Shown here piece after piece: positions 1 to 5,197 of a stretch of DNA of 6,607 bases (position 1 is its first letter; the number at the start of each line of letters is the position of its first letter). The stretch is taken from positions 1 to 6,607 of the forward strand of contig JAPLJW010000048.1 of assembly GCA_026388365.1 (NCBI GenBank). Direction: 5' to 3'. The notes under the pieces are model-generated. The model worked only from the letters and a program-made list of their open reading frames with translations, was not told the origin of the DNA and did not search any database. The translations under genes and the position numbers were made by a program. This DNA is from Deltaproteobacteria bacterium. GTDB lineage: Bacteria > Desulfobacterota > Syntrophia > Syntrophales > UBA5619.

Positions 1-710
1 AACAGGTCTTCGGCGGCAAGGACGGCGTGTTCGACGGCGCGCGCCCGGGAATGCTGCTGATCGACATGAGCACGGTTTCGCCGATAGCGGTACGAAAACT
101 CGCACGTGAAGCCGAAGCGCGCGGCTGTGATTTTCTGGATGCGCCCGTCAGCGGCGGAGACATCGGCGCGCAGAACGGGACGCTTTCGATCATGGCGGGC
201 GGCGGGAAATCGGCGTTCCAGCGCGCCATGCCCGTGTTCCAGGCGATGGGCAAGACGATTCTGCTCATGGGCGATTCGGGAGCGGGACAGATCACCAAAG
301 CCGCGAACCAGATCCTCACCGCCGTCACCACTGAAGCGGTCGCCGAAGCATTGGTGTTCGCCGCAAAGGCCGGCGTCGATCCGGCCAAGGTGCGCCAGGC
401 GCTGATGGGCGGCTCGGCATCCAGCCGCATCCTGGAAACTCACGGGAAAAAGATGATTGAACGAAACTTCAAACCCGGCTTTCGAATGCGCCTTCATCGA
501 AAGGATCTGGACATCACCCTGGACGCCGGAAAGGCGTATGGCGCAGCGCTGCCTGTGACGGCGCAGGTGCGTGAACTGATGACCGAAACGCTCAACGCCG
601 GGCAGGGGGATATGGACAATTCCAGTTTGCTGCTCCTGCTGGAAAAGCTTTCGAACCTGTCGGGAACAAATTCGCAGCTCCACGAAGATGAGCAGCCTGC
701 AGGCAAGTAG
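1..710 (+). CDS. Beta-hydroxyacid dehydrogenase (3-hydroxyisobutyrate dehydrogenase / tartronate semialdehyde reductase family), 5' partial
   Basis: NAD(P)-dependent reduction or oxidation of a small 3-hydroxyacid/semialdehyde in the cytoplasm. The reading frame is open from base 3 (Gln-Val-Phe-Gly-Gly-Lys...) with no stop, so the GTG at 27 is an internal valine and the true start lies outside the window; the N-terminal GxGxMG Rossmann strand (about 60-65 residues) is missing. Visible parts: the DMSTVSP strand at the end of the dinucleotide domain (from base 66), the substrate-binding signature DAPVSGG (bases 138-158), and the helix GAGQITKAANQ carrying the family's catalytic lysine (codon 297-299), followed by the all-helical C-terminal domain. 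About 235 visible residues plus the missing part gives the usual length near 300. The tail after about base 640 is polar and probably disordered. Which substrate is used (3-hydroxyisobutyrate, tartronate semialdehyde, succinate semialdehyde) cannot be decided from this fragment. Family assignment is secure; substrate is open. Confidence 0.9.
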   Translation, partial: QVFGGKDGVFDGARPGMLLIDMSTVSPIAVRKLAREAEARGCDFLDAPVSGGDIGAQNGTLSIMAGGGKSAFQRAMPVFQAMGKTILLMGDSGAGQITKAANQILTAVTTEAVAEALVFAAKAGVDPAKVRQALMGGSASSRILETHGKKMIERNFKPGFRMRLHRKDLDITLDAGKAYGAALPVTAQVRELMTETLNAGQGDMDNSSLLLLLEKLSNLSGTNSQLHEDEQPAGK

Positions 711-783
711 TCATGTCATTTCAAGAAATTCCTTTTTTCAGTGATGTAGCACAGAAAAATCTACGGAAGGGGCGAAGACCCGA

Positions 784-807
784 CCGGACCGCTGGAATGC
801 GGTCCGG
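784..807. other. Perfect 9-bp GC-rich hairpin between the dehydrogenase and CDF genes
   Basis: CCGGACCGC (784-792) and GCGGTCCGG (799-807) are exact inverted repeats around the 6-nt loop TGGAAT. It lies 74 bp after the dehydrogenase stop and just before the CDF start region. Only ATTT follows the stem, so it is a poor intrinsic terminator; a structured 5' leader or a weak terminator are both possible. The repeat is seen directly; the function is inferred. Confidence 0.45.
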
Positions 808-830
808 ATTTGCGGGCCATCTCAAAATTG

Positions 831-1730
831 ATGGATAGGCACGAACGATTCGGCATGGCCGACAGGGTGATCGCCATCGGCTTCTGGATGAACGCGATCC
901 TGATGGTCATGAAGCTGCTGGCCGGCCATTTCGGCCATTCCGAGGCAGTCTTTGCCGACGGGATGGAGAGCGCCGCCGACTTTGTGGCGATCCTTGCCAG
1001 CATGGTCGCTCTCAAGATCGGGCGCAAACCCTTGGACGACGATCATCCCTATGGACACGGCAAGGCGGAAAGCATCGCCGCCATCCTGGTCTCGCTGATC
1101 ATCTTCGCCACCGGCGGCGGCATCCTCTACAAGGCGATCATCACCATCATGGACAAGGACTACGGGGCACCGCAACTGATCGCCGTTCTGGCGGCCCTAG
1201 CCACCATCGTCATCAAGGAGACGCTCTTCCGCTACACCCGGCGCGTCTCAAAAAAGCTGCAGAGCCCGGCTGTGGAGGCGATCGCCAAAGATCACCGCAA
1301 GGATGCCCTCACCTCGGTTGTAACCCTGATCGGCGTCGTTGGCGCATACTGCGGAGCGGGCCTCATGGACCACTTGGCGGCAGGTCTTACCGCTTTATTC
1401 ATCTTCCACATCGGCTGGGAAACTTTCCGCAACGCGACCAATGACCTGATGGACGGTCAACCCCCCAAAGAGCTGATCACCGCCGTCACCATCATCGCGG
1501 AAGGAGTGCCTGGCGTCGAGCATGTCCATGGGATCCGAAGTCGGCGATCGGGGCAGTACCTGATCGTGGACCTGAAGCTGGATATGGACCCCGAGATGAC
1601 GGTGAAGCAATCCCACGACATCACCGCCAAAGTCAAACGGATCATCTTCGAGCGGTTTCCCAACGTGGGGGACGTCATGATCCACATCAATCCGCATGAT
1701 GAGGATCATGAAGATCTCATCCGGTTATAA
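831..1730 (+). CDS. Cation diffusion facilitator (CDF) family divalent metal efflux protein
   Basis: Inner-membrane metal2+/H+ antiporter of the CDF family, about 299 residues, the usual length. Numbering from ATG 831: TM1 about 13-32; TM2 about 36-62 with the metal-site signature ADGMESAAD (D43, E46, D50); the conserved cytoplasmic loop HPYGHGKAE at 72-80; TM3 about 81-104; TM4 about 115-133; TM5 with the second metal site DHRKDALTS (D154, D158); TM6 about 180-200; then the cytoplasmic C-terminal domain (about 210-299) with conserved pieces GVEHVHGIRSR and VMIHINPH. Zinc-type CDFs carry HxxxD in TM5 and H or D in TM2; here the pairs are E46/D50 and D154/D158, an all-acidic site that may favour Mn or Fe over Zn (inference). 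Start choice: TTG 810, ATG 831 and ATG 855 are in frame and none has a good ribosome-binding site; ATG 831 gives the typical N-terminus and lies clear of the 784-807 hairpin. It appears to be a single-gene unit. Confidence 0.9.
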   Translation: MDRHERFGMADRVIAIGFWMNAILMVMKLLAGHFGHSEAVFADGMESAADFVAILASMVALKIGRKPLDDDHPYGHGKAESIAAILVSLIIFATGGGILYKAIITIMDKDYGAPQLIAVLAALATIVIKETLFRYTRRVSKKLQSPAVEAIAKDHRKDALTSVVTLIGVVGAYCGAGLMDHLAAGLTALFIFHIGWETFRNATNDLMDGQPPKELITAVTIIAEGVPGVEHVHGIRSRRSGQYLIVDLKLDMDPEMTVKQSHDITAKVKRIIFERFPNVGDVMIHINPHDEDHEDLIRL

Positions 1731-2006
1731 GTCCCTGCTTTTTCGATCAGCGGCGACTCTTGGATCAGGGGGACATCGGTAACGACTCCCTTTTCCGTAG
1801 TACTATCAAGTCCGGCGAAATGTTTGCTCTTAGCAGATAATGATTTGCACCCTGCCGCTTTCTGTGGTTCAATATCCATAAGAGAAGGTGAAATAGGGCT
1901 GTCGTTGCCGATAAGGTGTTTTAGGTTGCCTTTTCTAAAATGATCGCCGTCAAGAATGGTTGTTGCGGAGAAAAGAAGTAACCTCTTGAAAGGAAAGGAG
2001 CGCATC
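1731..2006. other. Less GC-rich spacer without a recognisable gene; possible decayed minus-strand frame
   Basis: This 276-bp stretch between the CDF gene and wrbA is visibly poorer in G+C than the coding regions around it and should hold the promoter for the wrbA operon, but I find no convincing -35/-10 pair, riboswitch or terminator. On the minus strand a frame stays open for 100 codons (2008 down to 1706, ending inside the last codons of the CDF gene). Its translation is lysine- and serine-rich rather than arginine-rich like typical shadow frames here, yet it has no ribosome-binding site, matches no family I recognise, and its ATG lies in the wrbA start region. It may be a gene remnant or chance. 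Confidence 0.4.
1991..2000 (+). promoter_or_regulatory. Ribosome-binding site of wrbA
   Basis: AGGAAAGGAG lies 6 nt before ATG 2007. It selects this start over the in-frame ATG at 1956, which would add 17 residues not found in WrbA proteins. Confidence 0.8.
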
Positions 2007-2624
2007 ATGAACGTTTTAATTGTCTATTATTCCCTGTACGGCCATATCTACCGGATGGCGGAGGCCGTGAAGGAAGGGGCCGGCGGCGTGAGCGGCGCCG
2101 ATGTCCGGATCTGCCGCGTCCCGGAAACCCTCCCGGAAGAGGTCCTGCAAAAGATGGGCGCGCTGGAAACACAAAAATCCCTGGCCCATGTGCCCCTCTG
2201 TCAGGTGGAGGAGCTGGCCGCGGCGGACGCGATCATCTTCGGCGCCCCGACCCGCTTCGGCAACATGTGCGGCCAGATGCGCCAGTTTCTCGATGCAACC
2301 GGCGGACTCTGGGCCAAAGGCGCTCTGGTCGGCAAGGTGGGCAGTGTTTTCACCAGCAGCGCAACCCAGCACGGCGGGCAGGAGTCAACCATCCTCTCAT
2401 TCCATGTCACGCTCCTGCACCACGGCATGGTGATCGTCGGCCTTCCCTATGCTTTTGCAGGACAGATGCGGATCGACGAAATCACGGGAGGGTCGCCCTA
2501 TGGGGCTTCCACGATCGCCGGGGGAGATGGCAAAAGGCTGCCGAGCGAAAACGAACTCGCTGCGGCGCGTTTCCAGGGTAAGCACGTTGCGGAGATCGCA
2601 GCCAAACTGTCCCGCAAACTATAA
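2007..2624 (+). CDS. wrbA: NAD(P)H:quinone oxidoreductase, WrbA type (type IV)
   Basis: Cytoplasmic FMN flavoprotein that reduces quinones by two electrons with NAD(P)H, avoiding semiquinone radicals; the family works as tetramers. The 205 residues match the family's usual length (about 200). Visible landmarks: N-terminal flavodoxin strand and FMN-phosphate loop [12 protein letters not shown] (7-18); [22 protein letters not shown] (81-102), the WrbA-specific active-site and FMN loop; [13 protein letters not shown] (116-128), a second flavin-contacting loop; MVIVGLPY (141-148); [23 protein letters not shown] (162-184), a strongly conserved C-terminal WrbA segment; closing helix [13 protein letters not shown] strong ribosome-binding site precedes ATG 2007. 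Only 26-29 bp separate the stop from nifU, so the two are probably co-transcribed, which suggests a role in oxidative-stress protection of Fe-S biogenesis (inference). Assignment to the family is near certain; physiological quinone unknown. Confidence 0.95.
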   Translation: MNVLIVYYSLYGHIYRMAEAVKEGAGGVSGADVRICRVPETLPEEVLQKMGALETQKSLAHVPLCQVEELAAADAIIFGAPTRFGNMCGQMRQFLDATGGLWAKGALVGKVGSVFTSSATQHGGQESTILSFHVTLLHHGMVIVGLPYAFAGQMRIDEITGGSPYGASTIAGGDGKRLPSENELAAARFQGKHVAEIAAKLSRKL

Positions 2625-2641
2625 AGATCAGGGCAACCTTT

Positions 2642-2647
2642 AAGGAG
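2642..2647 (+). promoter_or_regulatory. Ribosome-binding site of nifU
   Basis: AAGGAG stands 3 nt before ATG 2651 and 6 nt before the adjacent ATG 2654. The better spacing and the conserved NifU N-terminus (Met-Trp-Glu-Tyr) favour 2654 as the start. Confidence 0.75.
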
Positions 2648-2653
2648 CGAATG

Positions 2654-3475
2654 ATGTGGGAATACACGGACAAGGTCAGGGAACATTTTCTCAATCCCCG
2701 GAATGTCGGGGAAGTCGAAAATCCGGACGGCGTTGCCGAGGTCGGTTCCATCGCCTGCGGCGACGCCCTCAAGCTTTCCTTCAAACTCGATCAGAACAAA
2801 CGGATCGAAGAGGCGAAATTCAAGACCTTCGGTTGCGCCAGCGCCATTGCTTCCTCTTCGGCGCTGACCGAGATGATCCAGGGGATGACGCTGGAGGAGG
2901 CCCGGAAGGTGACCAACCAGGACATCGCCGCTTACCTCGGCGGCCTGCCGCAGGAGAAGATGCACTGCAGCGTCATGGGGAAGGAGGCCCTCGAAAAGGC
3001 AATCGAGAATTACCAGGGGGCGCCGGCCAAGGAGCCGGGTGCGCAGATCATCTGCGAGTGCTTCGGGGTGACGGATCGGGAGATCGAGCGGGCCGTCCGG
3101 GAGAACAACCTCACGACGGTCGAGGAGGTGACGAATTACACCAAGGCGGGCGGCGGCTGCGGCAACTGCCATGACGCCATCCGGCAGATCATCGAGAGGG
3201 TGCAGGCGGAGGCCAAACCGGCGGCGCCGAAACTGACCAACATCCAGAAGATCAAGATGATCGAGGAGGCCCTCGAACAGGAGATCAGGCCCTCGCTGAA
3301 GCATGACGGCGGCGACATCGAACTCATCGACGTCGTCGGCAACCGGGTCATTGTCGCCGTGCGGGGCGCCTGCGCCGCCTGCAAGGCGTCCGATATCACG
3401 CTGAAGCACTTCGTCGAGGCAAAACTGCGGGATCTGGTTTCACCCGATTTGATCATCGAGGAGGTGGCCCCATGA
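2654..3475 (+). CDS. nifU: Three-domain Fe-S cluster assembly scaffold NifU
   Basis: Scaffold on which [2Fe-2S] and [4Fe-4S] clusters are built from NifS-derived sulfur and passed to apoproteins. The 273 residues contain all three domains of full-length NifU. (1) IscU-like N-terminal domain (1-120): three ligand cysteines C35 in ACGD with D37 next to it, C61 in FGCAS and C105 in MHCSVMG. (2) Central [2Fe-2S] ferredoxin-like (BFD-type) domain (about 130-183): C134 and C136 in ICECFG, C169 and C172 in GCGNC. (3) C-terminal Nfu domain (about 197-273): KHDGGDIEL and the CxxC pair C240/C243 in GACAACKAS. The spacing follows Azotobacter NifU closely (C35, C62, C106 and so on), so every cluster ligand is present. 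The stop overlaps the nifS start by 4 bp (ATGA), implying translational coupling. No nitrogenase genes are visible; full NifU also serves as the general Fe-S scaffold in several anaerobes, so nitrogen fixation should not be assumed. Confidence 0.97.
   Translation: MWEYTDKVREHFLNPRNVGEVENPDGVAEVGSIACGDALKLSFKLDQNKRIEEAKFKTFGCASAIASSSALTEMIQGMTLEEARKVTNQDIAAYLGGLPQEKMHCSVMGKEALEKAIENYQGAPAKEPGAQIICECFGVTDREIERAVRENNLTTVEEVTNYTKAGGGCGNCHDAIRQIIERVQAEAKPAAPKLTNIQKIKMIEEALEQEIRPSLKHDGGDIELIDVVGNRVIVAVRGACAACKASDITLKHFVEAKLRDLVSPDLIIEEVAP
3459..3465 (+). promoter_or_regulatory. Ribosome-binding site of nifS inside the nifU 3' end
   Basis: AGGAGGT lies 6 nt before ATG 3472, within the last codons of nifU, consistent with coupled translation across the ATGA overlap. 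Confidence 0.8.
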
Positions 3476-4653
3476 AGACCGTCTATCTGGACAACAATGC
3501 CACGACCCAGTTGGCCCCCGAGGTGCTCGAGGCGATGCTCCCCTATTTCCATGACCTTTACGGCAACCCCTCCAGCATGCACTCCTTCGGCGGCCAGGTC
3601 GCCCGGAAGATCCGCGAGGCCCGCGAGCAAGTTGCGGCGCTCATCGGCGCAACGCCCGACGAAATCATCTTCACGAGTTGCGGCACGGAGAGCGACAATG
3701 CCGCGATCCTCTCGGCTCTGGCAACGTATCCCGAAAGGCGCCACATCGTAACCAGCCGGGTGGAGCATGCCGCGGTCAAGTCCCTCTGCGCCAATCTTGC
3801 CGGTCAGGGATACCGGGTCACGGAACTGCCCGTCGACAAGAATGGCATCCTCGACCTGGAACAGTTTGCCGGCAGTCTGACGCCCGATACGGCGGTGGTC
3901 AGCCTCATGTGGGCCAATAACGAAACGGGGGTCATCTTCCCGGTGCAGAAGGCGGCGGAGCTGGCCCGTGAACGGGGCATTCCGTTTCACACCGATGCGG
4001 TGCAGTCCATCGGCAAGATCCCGATCAACGTGCAGAAGAGCGCCATCGATATGCTCTCTTGCTCCGGCCACAAGCTCCACGCCCCCAAGGGGATCGGCGT
4101 GCTCTACCTCCGCAAAGGAACGCGGTTTTCCCCGTTTCTGATCGGGGGGCATCAGGAGAAGGGGCGCCGGGGAGGCACCGAGAACACCCCCAGCATCGTC
4201 GGGCTGGGAAAGGCCTGCGAACTGGCGGCCCGAAACATGGATGCGGAAAACACAACGGTGAAACGGCTGCGCGACCGGCTGGAGTCTGCCCTCCTGACCC
4301 GCATCCCGAAATGCCGGGTCAACGGGGACATTCAGCAGCGACTTCCCAACACGACGAATATCAGCTTCGAATTCGTCGAGGGCGAGGGGATCCTTCTGCT
4401 TATGGACGAACACGGCATCTGCGCCTCCTCCGGCTCGGCCTGCACCTCCGGGTCCCTGCAGCCGTCCCACGTGCTCCGCGCGATGGGCGTTCCCTTCACC
4501 ATGGCCCACGGCTCCATCCGGTTCAGCCTGAGTGTTTATAATACGCAGGAGGAGATCGATTTCGTGATCGAGAAGCTGCCCCCCATCATCGAGAGGTTGC
4601 GGGGCATGTCACCCTACTGGACCTCCAGCGCGCAGGCCTGCGCGAGCGTGTAA
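3472..4653 (+). CDS. nifS: Cysteine desulfurase NifS/IscS (group I)
   Basis: PLP-dependent cytoplasmic enzyme that converts L-cysteine to L-alanine and an enzyme-bound persulfide, the sulfur source for NifU. 393 residues, the usual length (about 390-400). Landmarks: YLDNNATT (5-12) and NPSSMHSFG near the N-terminus; FTSCGTESDNAAI, the cofactor phosphate region; VEHAAV with the histidine that stacks on PLP; WANNETGVIFP; FHTDAVQSIG with the aspartate that contacts the pyridine nitrogen; SCSGHKLHAPKG with the Schiff-base lysine K201; RRGGTENTPSIVG; and the catalytic cysteine C324 in ASSGSACTSG, whose loop has the group I form. K201 and C324 match Azotobacter NifS K202 and C325 to within one residue. 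It is translated from an ATG overlapping the nifU stop and is the last intact gene of the wrbA-nifU-nifS unit. It could equally be named iscS; nifS is preferred because its partner is a three-domain NifU. Confidence 0.97.
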   Translation: MKTVYLDNNATTQLAPEVLEAMLPYFHDLYGNPSSMHSFGGQVARKIREAREQVAALIGATPDEIIFTSCGTESDNAAILSALATYPERRHIVTSRVEHAAVKSLCANLAGQGYRVTELPVDKNGILDLEQFAGSLTPDTAVVSLMWANNETGVIFPVQKAAELARERGIPFHTDAVQSIGKIPINVQKSAIDMLSCSGHKLHAPKGIGVLYLRKGTRFSPFLIGGHQEKGRRGGTENTPSIVGLGKACELAARNMDAENTTVKRLRDRLESALLTRIPKCRVNGDIQQRLPNTTNISFEFVEGEGILLLMDEHGICASSGSACTSGSLQPSHVLRAMGVPFTMAHGSIRFSLSVYNTQEEIDFVIEKLPPIIERLRGMSPYWTSSAQACASV

Positions 4654-4768
4654 AGGAGCGGGAATCTCCATGAACGACGCGCCGGAACCATGCAGGACGG
4701 TCCTTACCCTTCATCCGGCTTGGCAGCGGCGGCTTCCTTTGCGGCATAGCCAAGCTCGCATTCGATGA
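4652..4768 (+). pseudogene. Orphan ribosome-binding site and ATG after nifS, leading to a 32-codon frame
   Basis: AAAGGAG (4652-4658) overlaps the nifS stop and is followed 11 nt later by ATG 4670. The frame starts Met-Asn-Asp-Ala-Pro-Glu-Pro-Cys, runs for 32 codons and stops at TGA 4766-4768. From 4704 onwards it lies antisense to the 3' end of the convergent membrane-protein gene, so most of it is a shadow. A start signal this well placed right behind nifS suggests that an operon gene once followed and was replaced when the convergent block arrived; a real small peptide or chance are the alternatives. Confidence 0.3.
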
Positions 4769-5168
4769 TCGTTTTGAGCTTGTTCCGCTCTGCCGTGAGT
4801 TCGACGATCCGCTGCTTCAGTTCCTCCTGGGATTTGCGAAGGGCGATCTCCTCCGCCCGGAGGGCGATGATGGCGGGGATCCACCGCCAGAAGCCGATGC
4901 CCAAAAACACGAGCCCGAAGACGTAGCCGATCACCTGCTCCAGGAAATCCGAGGTGCGCGTCCGCCCGACGACGATGTATTTGCCGAGGGAGGGGAAATT
5001 ATCGGCGACGTTGAGGAGGCCGCCCAGGAAGAGGAGGCCAAAACCTATGATGAGGAAGATCCATGCCTTGCGGAGATGCGGGGATTCTTTTCCGCGCATC
5101 GCCCGGAGGTAAAAAAAGATCGCGCCGGTGATCAGCGCCCGGATGATATCCGTGGCGATATCGAACAT
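4704..5168 (-). CDS. Small membrane protein, sensor-kinase-input-like module with coiled coil
   Basis: 154 residues starting at ATG 5168 with GGAG (5177-5180) 8 nt upstream. A longer frame opening further upstream (to 5330) would overlap the end of the thyX-like gene in another frame and is not credible. Three hydrophobic segments are visible: about 4-24 (IIRALITGAIFFYL), 35-55 (AWIFLIIGFGLLFLGGLL) and 79-103 (VIGYVFGLVFLGIGFWRWIP). A heptad-like charged coiled coil follows (about 104-138, rich in E, K, R, L), then an Ala/Lys tail. The pattern 'hydrophobic - DNFPSLGKYIVVG - hydrophobic - GFWRWIP - coiled coil' resembles, from memory, the membrane input region of some deltaproteobacterial histidine kinases, where PAS and kinase domains would follow; here none do. 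It lies 29 bp behind the thyX-like gene and is probably co-transcribed with it. No catalytic residues are seen; function unknown. Confidence 0.8.
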   Translation of the reverse strand: MFDIATDIIRALITGAIFFYLRAMRGKESPHLRKAWIFLIIGFGLLFLGGLLNVADNFPSLGKYIVVGRTRTSDFLEQVIGYVFGLVFLGIGFWRWIPAIIALRAEEIALRKSQEELKQRIVELTAERNKLKTIIECELGYAAKEAAAAKPDEG

Positions 5169-5176
5169 GGTGGAAT

Positions 5177-5180
5177 CTCC
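5177..5180 (-). promoter_or_regulatory. Ribosome-binding site that sets the start of the small membrane protein
   Basis: On the minus strand GGAG reads 8 nt before ATG 5168, in the 29-bp gap after the thyX-like stop (5198-5200). This supports the 154-residue form. Confidence 0.6.
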
Positions 5181-5197
5181 TGATTTTTCCGGAACCG

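Noticed and set aside
718..738. Possible intrinsic terminator after the dehydrogenase: ATTTC-AA-GAAAT followed by T6
   Set aside because: The stem is short, purely AT-rich at its base and has a 2-nt loop; too weak to call despite the T run.
1698..1721. Imperfect hairpin at the end of the CDF gene (GATGA-G-GATC / GATC-TCATC)
   Set aside because: It lies within codons for an Asp/Glu/His tail, has a bulge, and the next T run is about 18 nt away, so it is probably coding coincidence.
1956..2006. Upstream ATG 1956 as the wrbA start
   Set aside because: It would add 17 residues in front of the flavodoxin strand and ignores the strong AGGAAAGGAG in front of ATG 2007.
2498..3409. Open minus-strand frame of 303 codons across nifU
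   Set aside because: It is antisense to nifU, whose protein carries every family cysteine; the translation is Leu/Arg/Asp-rich shadow sequence with no motif.
3136..4509. Open minus-strand frame of 457 codons across nifU and nifS
   Set aside because: Long only because of high GC and third-position bias of the plus-strand genes; no family resemblance, and it overlaps two certain genes.
2654..4653. Reading nifU-nifS as evidence of nitrogen fixation
   Set aside because: No nitrogenase structural or cofactor genes are in the window, and three-domain NifU with NifS serves general Fe-S assembly in several anaerobes.
4681..4719. GCCGGA...TCCGGC inverted repeat between the convergent genes, with AGGAC-G-GTCCT inside
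   Set aside because: The outer stem is only 6 bp around a 27-nt loop, the inner loop is 1 nt, and there is no T tract in either direction; not a credible bidirectional terminator.
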